Source: a virus. From it: a DNA stretch of 27,523 nt. The notes under the pieces are model-generated. The model was not told the origin of the DNA. It did no database searches and was given only the letters and a program-made list of their open reading frames with translations. The DNA lies in the IMG/VR virus record IMGVR_UViG_3300031841_001120, positions 1-27,523 of that record; one strand, given 5' to 3'. Of this stretch, positions 7,649 to 14,337 are shown piece after piece; positions within the stretch are counted from its first letter, which is position 1, and each line of letters begins with the position of its first letter. A program made the translations under genes and the position numbers.

Positions 7649-9129
7649 TTACACCCAGTTACTTCCCGCTAATTGGAGGATGGAACATTGAAGCTCCACC
7701 GCTTGCTACTCAGCCGGGTGAAGTCCTTGATGCTACTAATTATGAGTGTCTTATTGGTGGCGGCTATCGTCGTATTTACGGCTATGATTTATATGATGGG
7801 CAGGCTACTGCTTCTCAGTCAGTACCCGGCACGGGCTCTGTCTTGCTTGTTCACATTTACAAGAACGAGCTTTACGCGATTCGCGAAGATGGTGCCGCCG
7901 CTCGACTATACAAGGCCACCACCTCCGGCTGGTCAGAGGTTAATAACGCCTTTACGTGGTCGCTCGGCGGAAACTATAGAGCCGTCAACTACAACTTCTT
8001 CGGGCAAGACGCTCAAGAAGAAATGTATATCGTTAATGGCGTTGATAAGGCAGTCCGTTTTGATGGGACTACACTTACCCAAATAACGACCGGCGTAGGT
8101 ACTGACGACCCTTCCTGCGTTGCTGGATACCGAACACAGTTATTCTTGGGTGTGGAGTCTAGTCTGGTTGCAAGCGAGCCCGGCAACCCCTCTGGATACG
8201 ACCCCGTTCAGAACGCCTTTGAGGTCGCTGTAGGAGACACAATCACGGACCTTATGGCGGCACCAAGCGCATTGATTGTTGGCTCTGAGAACAAGACACA
8301 GCTCCTTTCAGGGGATACAAGCGCTAATTTCCGCTTGGATACGATGACAGAGATCGGCCCTTACCCAAGGACGATGGCAAACATCGGTGGTCAGGTAATT
8401 GGCCTAGATCAGCAGGGTGTTATGAGCCTTACTGCAACTCAAGCATACGGCAACTTCTCGTATGCGCTTTTGAGCCAGAAGATTGCTTCATATATGAGCA
8501 ACTTCCCGTTAGGTTCTTTGGCAGTAATTAGTCGTGCGTCTAGCCAATATCGACTGTATAATGGCCGTCAGGGGCTCTACTTTACCTTCGCGGGGACCGA
8601 GCTAATCGGCGCTATGCGAGTGGCCTATGCTCACTCCGTAGAGTGCGCTTGCGAAGGCTTATTTCCCAACAACGAGCCTGTTTCATTTTTCGGATCTGAT
8701 GATGGCAATGTCTACCAGCTAGAGGTAGGCACGAACTTTGCTGGCCAAGAGATTTACGCTTACCTCGTAACCAGCTTTCACCATCACGGATCTCCATCGC
8801 AATACAAGCGATTCCGCATGATCCAGCCAGACCTATCTGTAGATGGGGACTCAACAACGCTGGCTGTTAGCGGCACCACCGATTACGGCAAGGGACTGTA
8901 CTCAAGAGGCAATACTGGCTCTCTAGGGCAGACCAATGGTGCGCTATGGGATTTTGCGGTATGGGATCAGTTTTACTGGGACTCTGTGTATCACCACGAC
9001 GCCAGAGTCCGCCTGAGTCTAGTAGGAAAGAACCTTGCAATTCTTATGAGTTCAACGTCCGCCACAGACTCTGTTCACACGCTCTATGGCGTTACGGTGC
9101 ATTTTTCTCCAAGGAGACTCGCTAGATGA
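7645..9129 (+). CDS. Tail nozzle / tail tube terminal protein
   Basis: A 494-residue, almost entirely beta-structured protein located between adaptor and fibre, the place of the nozzle (gp12-like in T7, gp10-like in P22). It would form the distal tube through which DNA exits and to which fibres attach. The N-terminus (FPLIGGWNIEAPPLATQPGE, then YECLIGGGYRRIYGYDLYDG) is characteristic of such proteins. It is followed by repeated blade-like segments such as YKNELYAIREDGAAARLYKA and EEMYIVNGVDKAVRFDG, suggesting a propeller-like core. It overlaps its neighbours by ATGA on both sides. The function is inferred from order, size and fold; no catalytic motif is present. Confidence 0.72.
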   Translation: MITPSYFPLIGGWNIEAPPLATQPGEVLDATNYECLIGGGYRRIYGYDLYDGQATASQSVPGTGSVLLVHIYKNELYAIREDGAAARLYKATTSGWSEVNNAFTWSLGGNYRAVNYNFFGQDAQEEMYIVNGVDKAVRFDGTTLTQITTGVGTDDPSCVAGYRTQLFLGVESSLVASEPGNPSGYDPVQNAFEVAVGDTITDLMAAPSALIVGSENKTQLLSGDTSANFRLDTMTEIGPYPRTMANIGGQVIGLDQQGVMSLTATQAYGNFSYALLSQKIASYMSNFPLGSLAVISRASSQYRLYNGRQGLYFTFAGTELIGAMRVAYAHSVECACEGLFPNNEPVSFFGSDDGNVYQLEVGTNFAGQEIYAYLVTSFHHHGSPSQYKRFRMIQPDLSVDGDSTTLAVSGTTDYGKGLYSRGNTGSLGQTNGALWDFAVWDQFYWDSVYHHDARVRLSLVGKNLAILMSSTSATDSVHTLYGVTVHFSPRRLAR

Positions 9130-12100
9130 CAAACCAATATGTACCCGATCTAACTCCGCTTGGCTCTGGAGATCTTGCACGATCGGCTGACGTTAATGAT
9201 CGTTATGAGAATACGGTATCGGGATTCGATAGATTACCTACGCCAAAGGTAGGCGAGCAGGGATTCTCTGCCGCAGTACCCGTAGGCACTCCTGTAAACG
9301 CAGATCACGCAACAACCAAGAACTGGGTTGAGACTGCGATGACTTCGCAGGTCAATATTGCAGAGGGACACGCAGATGACGCAGAAGCGGCCAAACTTGC
9401 GGCCCAGACATCCGAAGCAAACGCTCTGTCCTCCGCTAATACAGCATCGACTCAAGCTGGCGTAGCAACTACCAAGGCAGGTGAGGCGGCTACATCGGCA
9501 AGCAATGCGGCGACAAGCGCAACCAATGCCGCCACATCTGAGAGCAACGCGGCCACTTCAGAAAGCAACGCGGCCACCTCAGCAAGTAACGCATCCACAA
9601 GCGCATCAAGCGCATCTTCTTCGGCAACGGCGGCTCAGACAGCAGAAACCAATGCTGTAGCCGCATACGATTCGTTTGATGATCGTTACCTCGGCCCTAA
9701 ATCGGCTGACCCTAGTACTGATAACGACGGAAATACACTTTTAACTGGTGCGCTGTACTTTGACACCAACAACGGAACAATGAAGGTTTGGGATGGAACC
9801 TCTTGGGATCCCGCATATGTTCCGCCAGATCTTCTTACTCTTGATGAAGTGACCACCAACGGCAACACAACCACTAACGCCGTAACGGTTGGCCAATTTA
9901 CATCAACAAATCCTTCCGTAAACTTCACCAACCTCGGCAACACCACATCGACAACCGATCCTGTATTGATGATTACAGCGGCAGGTCTTGTTCAGGAAAG
10001 ACTCCTTGGTTCTAACGCATTTAACAGCAACACATACGACAACTATCAGGGTTGGCAGTTAAACGGGGGTAGCAGTACAGAAGCTATTGGCAAAAACGAA
10101 ACTGTTACCTTTACAGGCGCCGGGGGTGCAACGGTAACAAACTCCGGTAACACGGTAACAATTAACTCTACTGACACTAACACCACAGACTTCAACGTGT
10201 CGGCAAGTGGCGGCACTGCGGAGAATATCTCTGCTGGCGAGACGGTAGATTTTGCTGGCACTGGCGGCATCTCTGTTTCCCGCACAGGAAACAACTTTAC
10301 GATTGACGGCTCTGCGGCTGGTACAACTGAGTTATCAACCGATACAACGCCTCAGCTCGGCGGTACGCTTGATGCCAATGGCAACACCATTGATATGGGC
10401 GTTAACGTCATTACTGATACTGCGGTAGGCAACTGGAACACAGCCTATAACGACAAGATCACAAGCTCGACTTTTGACATAAACAACGGCAACTTGACTT
10501 TGAATCAGGTCGATGGTGGAACGGTCGTTGTAAACCTCGATGGTCGTTACGGCGCAATCACCGGATCACTTACAACGTCAACTACGTTTGGTGGTGATGT
10601 AACCGGCACCTACAACACTATATCTGTTACCAATGACAGCCACGGTCACTCGTTTGCAAACCTTCTTAACAAGGGATTAGGCACTGGCACTTACACCACA
10701 ACAGGCGCTTACTCCGCACCTGAGCTTATTACAGCGGAAGTTCGAACCAACAACGGCACACAGCTTGTTCTAAGTGGCGGTGATTCTTCTACTCAGGCAA
10801 CAGGCCAGACTGGTGAAAAGGTTTATCTCAACGCAGAAAATGGCATAGAGATTGTTTCCTCGCCAGACAACTGGGCAAGTGGCTGGGCTGGTCGTAAGAC
10901 AGCGACAATCAACGACTCATCAGGCAACTCATCATTGCCCGGCAATCTTGGCTTGACAGGGAATCTTACCGCCGCCGCCATCACGGGCACTGGCGACCTA
11001 GTTGTTGATACAGACACGCTGTTTGTTGACGCATCGACTGATCGGGTTGGCGTGGGAACTACGTCTCCGGGCGTAGATCTAGATATACACAGCGCGGGTG
11101 ACACGGTATTAAGAGTATATACCAGCGGGACTGGAGTGTCAGACGACACCATCATTCGCACACAAATTGCCGGCACTACCGCAAGTAACTACATTTATTT
11201 CGGCGATGCAGATGACATAAATACTGGGCAAATACGCTACGTCCACAGTGACGACAGTATGCGGTTTTATGCTGGCGCAACAACGGAAAAAATTAGAATA
11301 AGCTCCACTAATATTGGCTTTAGAGATGCCGCTGGTGAGATCGCTAGATTTGACAGCGCCAGAAACCTCACCGTCAATGGAATTGGTATCTTCGGGGGCA
11401 CATCTGTAAGCGGCGGAGAAGGCGGCGAGCTTCGCCTTACGATGCCCCCAACGACAAACCTTTCTGGTACTCACGTAACGCTAGACGCGCAGACAAACAG
11501 TGTGCGCTTCTTTGAGTCAGGCGGTACTACCCGAGGGGCTACATTAGACCTTACCGGATGCGCCGCCTCTGCTGGATCAACAATCTGGCACTCAGGCAAC
11601 GACGGTGCGAGTTCAGGTCTCGATGCCGATCTGCTTGATGGTCTTCAATCTGCCACTACCGCAACAGCAAGCACAATTGTAGCTCGTGATGCGAATGGCG
11701 ATACCAATATTAGGTACTGCTATACAAGCTACCTGAATATGAGTCATACCACAGGGACAAGAAACTCTGACACCATATTCTATTCCTCGGATGACAACTT
11801 CCTTCGCAAAAACAATGCTACCGGAATGCGATCTTCCCTCAATGTCCCAACTAGAACTGGAGGGGACGCAAGCGGAACTTGGGGTATTAGCATCACTGGT
11901 AATGCCGCGACTGCGACAAGTGCGACAAGCGCGACAACCGCCACAAGTGCCACAAGCGCGACAACCGCAAGCAGACTTGTCTCAACAACCACAACCACAG
12001 CAACAAACAAAACACTTGCTGACGGTGAGTTTTGTACGGTTACAGCTTCAGGAAGAACTATTACACTGCCTGCTTCACCTACTGCGGGTGACAGGGTTTA

Positions 12101-12251
12101 CATTAGCGTGGGCAACTTCACCGACACGACTGTCGGCAGAAACTCACAGAACATTATGGGATTGGCAGAGAATATGACAATCGACAAGGCGTATGTAGGA
12201 CTTGAGTTCGTGTACTCAGGCAACGCAACTCAGGGCTGGAGGATCATCTAA
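9126..12251 (+). CDS. Tail fibre protein
   Basis: A 1041-residue fibre for host attachment. Residues 1-75 form the likely tail-binding base (SADVNDRYENTVSGFDRL). Residues 76-180 are an Ala/Ser/Thr/Asn-rich heptad coiled-coil shaft with eight 7-residue units at about 121-176. The middle is beta-repeat shaft, with two similar segments (ETVTFTGAGGATVTNSGNTV and ETVDFAGTGGISVSRTGNNF) and fibre motifs such as GDVTGTYNTISVTNDSHGHS and RVGVGTTSPGVDLDIHSAGD. Near residue 830 comes GLDADLLDGLQ, then GGDASGTWGISITGNAATA, familiar from T4-type long fibres. No C-terminal peptidase S74 chaperone is evident. AAGGAG at 9111-9116 supports the start. Confidence 0.88.
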   Translation: MTNQYVPDLTPLGSGDLARSADVNDRYENTVSGFDRLPTPKVGEQGFSAAVPVGTPVNADHATTKNWVETAMTSQVNIAEGHADDAEAAKLAAQTSEANALSSANTASTQAGVATTKAGEAATSASNAATSATNAATSESNAATSESNAATSASNASTSASSASSSATAAQTAETNAVAAYDSFDDRYLGPKSADPSTDNDGNTLLTGALYFDTNNGTMKVWDGTSWDPAYVPPDLLTLDEVTTNGNTTTNAVTVGQFTSTNPSVNFTNLGNTTSTTDPVLMITAAGLVQERLLGSNAFNSNTYDNYQGWQLNGGSSTEAIGKNETVTFTGAGGATVTNSGNTVTINSTDTNTTDFNVSASGGTAENISAGETVDFAGTGGISVSRTGNNFTIDGSAAGTTELSTDTTPQLGGTLDANGNTIDMGVNVITDTAVGNWNTAYNDKITSSTFDINNGNLTLNQVDGGTVVVNLDGRYGAITGSLTTSTTFGGDVTGTYNTISVTNDSHGHSFANLLNKGLGTGTYTTTGAYSAPELITAEVRTNNGTQLVLSGGDSSTQATGQTGEKVYLNAENGIEIVSSPDNWASGWAGRKTATINDSSGNSSLPGNLGLTGNLTAAAITGTGDLVVDTDTLFVDASTDRVGVGTTSPGVDLDIHSAGDTVLRVYTSGTGVSDDTIIRTQIAGTTASNYIYFGDADDINTGQIRYVHSDDSMRFYAGATTEKIRISSTNIGFRDAAGEIARFDSARNLTVNGIGIFGGTSVSGGEGGELRLTMPPTTNLSGTHVTLDAQTNSVRFFESGGTTRGATLDLTGCAASAGSTIWHSGNDGASSGLDADLLDGLQSATTATASTIVARDANGDTNIRYCYTSYLNMSHTTGTRNSDTIFYSSDDNFLRKNNATGMRSSLNVPTRTGGDASGTWGISITGNAATATSATSATTATSATSATTASRLVSTTTTTATNKTLADGEFCTVTASGRTITLPASPTAGDRVYISVGNFTDTTVGRNSQNIMGLAENMTIDKAYVGLEFVYSGNATQGWRII
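9486..9653 (+). repeat. 21-base repeats encoding heptads in the fibre shaft
   Basis: Eight consecutive 21-base units encode variants of AATSxSN. The first five are clear and the last three degenerate. They lie inside the fibre gene and build its coiled-coil shaft. Codon variation between units shows the protein pattern is maintained rather than freshly duplicated. Confidence 0.75.
11913..11966 (+). repeat. 9-base/27-base repeats in the fibre C-terminal region
   Basis: Six 9-base units of the type GCGACAAGY or GCGACAACC encode Ala-Thr-Ser/Thr triplets (residues 930-947). They also read as two 27-base units differing at only two bases, which indicates a fairly recent duplication just before the terminal tip domain. 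Confidence 0.75.
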
Positions 12252-13345
12252 TGAGTTCATTATCAGGATTTTTTGGTGGCGGAGGCGGCTCAACCCCCCC
12301 GTTGTATTTGAGTGAGTCTGGCACATATTACTTCCCAGTAGGCGGCACAGTTGACATTTATTGTATTGGCGGCGGCGGTGGCGGCGGCGGATCGTCATCC
12401 ACAGGAATAGGCGGAACTGGTGGCGGTGGCGGCGGAACGGCAGTCAAACGGTCTGTTACCGTTACGGCGAACGATACGCTTACTATCTCGTGTGGCGCTC
12501 GGGGTATTAAAAATCCTAACAACGCTGGAGGTACAGCGTCGGCTGGCGGAACAACAACAGTAAACTCAAATAACATTGCTGGCTTTACGCAACTCACTGC
12601 AAATGGCGGTAATGGAGGAACGCTTGCGACACTAACGACAGCAGGAACCCCAATTGCTGGAGGCACCGGAGGAAATGGCTCTGGTGGAGATGAGAACTTT
12701 ACTGGCGGCTCAGGTGGCACGATAAATTACAACCTCAACAATGGATCAAACTCTGGCAATGCAATAGTCCTTGCGACTGGGGGTGGTTCTTGCGGGATAA
12801 ATAGAAATGGCTTTAGCGGCGGTAATATCAACATAAACACCGGCTTGACCAGCGCAAGCGGAAGGGCAACCGGCGGCGGCGGAATTGGTGGCAAAGGAAC
12901 TGATTTAAATAGCAACAATAACGCTTATGAGGCCTCTCAAGGTGGCGGCACTCTTGCGGGCAGTATGCCTAATGTTAGCAATGACTATCACGGTGCAAGT
13001 TTTATTCCACTCGGTGGCGGCGCTCCCCCCTCTACTAGTGATGATTATGATACTGCTTATAACAGAATCTTGGCAGGCGGATCTCAAGGCAGATCAAATA
13101 CAAATGTTGGGCCTCGAGCCGACATTGGGGCGGGAGCAGGCGGTAATAGTTCGGTCAGTCAGTTCGATGAAAGTGCCGCTACGATGTTTGGCGGCGGTGG
13201 CGGCACAAAATATACAGGCACTAACAACGGGTCCTATCCCGGCAACGGTGGTCTTGGTGGTGGCGCTGGCGGCGGCGAATATCACAACAGTCCATTGTCT
13301 ATGAATGGCGGCGGTGGCGTCGTTTATATAGTCTACAAGGGGTAA
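12251..13345 (+). CDS. Glycine-rich tail-tip adhesin-like protein
   Basis: A 364-residue protein with many poly-glycine runs (up to eight in a row), directly after the tail fibre. The N-terminal part, SESGTYYFPVGGTVDIYCIG, followed by glycine stretches, matches the opening of glycine-rich domains in phage tail proteins. The C-terminus ends in the strand VVYIVYKG. Known glycine-rich fibre-tip adhesins (gp38 of S16/T-even type) pack polyglycine II helices and display variable receptor-binding loops; by analogy this may be the receptor-binding tip of the adjacent fibre. It begins at TAATG with GGAGG at 12238-12242. Low-complexity composition limits certainty about the fold. Confidence 0.65.
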   Translation: MSSLSGFFGGGGGSTPPLYLSESGTYYFPVGGTVDIYCIGGGGGGGGSSSTGIGGTGGGGGGTAVKRSVTVTANDTLTISCGARGIKNPNNAGGTASAGGTTTVNSNNIAGFTQLTANGGNGGTLATLTTAGTPIAGGTGGNGSGGDENFTGGSGGTINYNLNNGSNSGNAIVLATGGGSCGINRNGFSGGNININTGLTSASGRATGGGGIGGKGTDLNSNNNAYEASQGGGTLAGSMPNVSNDYHGASFIPLGGGAPPSTSDDYDTAYNRILAGGSQGRSNTNVGPRADIGAGAGGNSSVSQFDESAATMFGGGGGTKYTGTNNGSYPGNGGLGGGAGGGEYHNSPLSMNGGGGVVYIVYKG

Positions 13346-13349
13346 GAAA

Positions 13350-13676
13350 ATGTATTACGTTCCAAAACAAGGCTATTGGAATATTCAAGATTCAGACGGC
13401 AATACCGTTAACAGGATAAATGGCAGTGAAGAGTTTGTAGCTCAAAACTACGATCATTATGAGTGGGTGGAGATTCCAGTAGATCCAGAGCCTTTTGCTA
13501 GGAGCTGGAGAGACGAAGAGCTGGCCAAGACGGACGATTTTGCGAAGCTCCCAGACTACCCGCATCACGCTATTTTATTAGAGTACAGACAGGCTTTAAG
13601 AGACTGGCCAAGCACTGTAGACTTCCCTGATACCTTACCGGAATCATTGGAGTCCCGTATTGAAAACGCCTCTTAA
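13350..13676 (+). CDS. Tail-assembly-chaperone-like protein
   Basis: A 108-residue protein that may help the fibre or adhesin fold. Its C-terminal half has the pattern of Phage_tail_APC-type proteins: WRDEELAKTDDFAKLPDYP at about residues 53-71, then YRQALRDWPSTVDFPDTLPE. The N-terminal half (YWNIQDSDGNTVNRINGSEE) could be a small binding domain. It follows the adhesin by four bases with AAGGGG at 13337-13342 as ribosome site, the usual place for a fibre assembly helper. It overlaps the oxygenase gene by 17 bases. The family link is by recognised motif and position; the chaperone role is inferred. Confidence 0.65.
   Translation: MYYVPKQGYWNIQDSDGNTVNRINGSEEFVAQNYDHYEWVEIPVDPEPFARSWRDEELAKTDDFAKLPDYPHHAILLEYRQALRDWPSTVDFPDTLPESLESRIENAS
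13649..13652 (+). promoter_or_regulatory. Ribosome binding site supporting a TTG start
   Basis: GGAG seven bases before TTG 13660 lies within the end of the preceding gene. There is no in-frame ATG before the conserved core of the oxygenase, so this site fixes its start. Confidence 0.6.
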
Positions 13677-14244
13677 TACACCTGATTTTATTCTGCATAA
13701 AGAGTCCGCATATTCTGAGGAATACTGCGCTAAAGTCATAGAGCAATTTGAAAAGGCTCAGTCCGTTGGCAACGTCATAGACAGGCAGGCTAACGGAGAG
13801 GGATACAAGCTAAGAAAAGACGACTTAGCTTACTATCCATTTAAGGAAACTGAAGCTGAAGCGTTAGATGTTGTCGCTGATTTCAACCAAGTATTTTGGG
13901 GTGAGGTTTACTCTGAATACTCGGGGAAGTGGCAGATACTAAACGACTTTGACAAGCACCATATCTGGCATCACAAGGTCCAGAAGACGGAGCCTACTGA
14001 GGGCTACCACGTCTGGCATACAGAGAATATGAATCGGCAGTCGGCCAACAGGGTGTTGACTTATATTCTCTACCTTAACGATGTCGAGGATGGTGGAGAG
14101 ACAGAGTTCTTGTACTACTCGAAAAGGTTTAAGCCAAAGGCGGGAGACATCCTACTTTGGCCAGCAGGGTTTACACACACGCACAGAGGCAATCCACCTC
14201 TGAGCAACACTAAATACATCATGACTGGATGGGTCGAATTTTGA
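13660..14244 (+). CDS. 2OG-Fe(II) oxygenase (prolyl-4-hydroxylase-like)
   Basis: A 194-residue dioxygenase expected to use 2-oxoglutarate and O2 with Fe(II) to hydroxylate a protein or small substrate. The double-stranded beta-helix core shows the first metal motif as H120-T121-E122 (in YHVWHTEN), GGET at 145-148, a distal histidine in WPAGFTHTHRG (H173 or H175) and K185 in the 2OG-binding position (TKYIMTGW). The metal motif is therefore HxE, not the usual HxD; I believe related phage oxygenases share this. The start is TTG. It is the last gene before the 14266 terminator and sits with the fibre and adhesin genes, so hydroxylation of a virion or host-surface protein is conceivable but unproven. 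Confidence 0.85.
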   Translation: MKTPLNTPDFILHKESAYSEEYCAKVIEQFEKAQSVGNVIDRQANGEGYKLRKDDLAYYPFKETEAEALDVVADFNQVFWGEVYSEYSGKWQILNDFDKHHIWHHKVQKTEPTEGYHVWHTENMNRQSANRVLTYILYLNDVEDGGETEFLYYSKRFKPKAGDILLWPAGFTHTHRGNPPLSNTKYIMTGWVEF

Positions 14245-14247
14245 CTT

Positions 14248-14325
14248 ATGAATCATTTCGCAGAGAGCGCCCTAGTGGCGCTTTTTTTATACCTAGCAAT
14301 TTTTGCCATCACTGAGCTGGTTTAA
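14248..14325 (+). CDS. Candidate 25-residue membrane peptide overlapping a terminator
   Basis: An ATG three bases after the oxygenase stop opens a 25-codon frame ending TAA at 14323-14325. It encodes MNHFAESA followed by a hydrophobic stretch (LVALFLYLAIFAI), which could span a membrane. No proper ribosome site is visible; termination-reinitiation from the oxygenase gene is the only plausible route. Bases 14266-14288 of the frame are also the terminator hairpin and U-tract, and the U-tract codes for Phe/Leu. The hydrophobicity may therefore be a by-product of the terminator. Confidence 0.25.
   Translation: MNHFAESALVALFLYLAIFAITELV
14266..14288 (+). terminator. Rho-independent terminator after the tail gene block
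   Basis: AGCGCC (14266-14271) pairs with GGCGCT (14277-14282) around the loop CTAGT, followed directly by a run of T to 14288. It lies 22 bases after the oxygenase stop and separates the tail genes from the internal-protein module. Confidence 0.9.
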
Positions 14326-14337
14326 CGGAGACTAAAT

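Noticed and set aside
7673-8086. 137-residue + strand ORF in the second frame of the nozzle gene
   Set aside because: Low-quality composition, no ribosome site, and the overlapping main frame has clear protein-like beta structure and coupled boundaries.
12358-12720. 120-residue proline-rich ORF on the minus strand
   Set aside because: It is the mirror of GGC/GGT glycine codons in the adhesin gene, with no ribosome site and no other minus-strand gene nearby.
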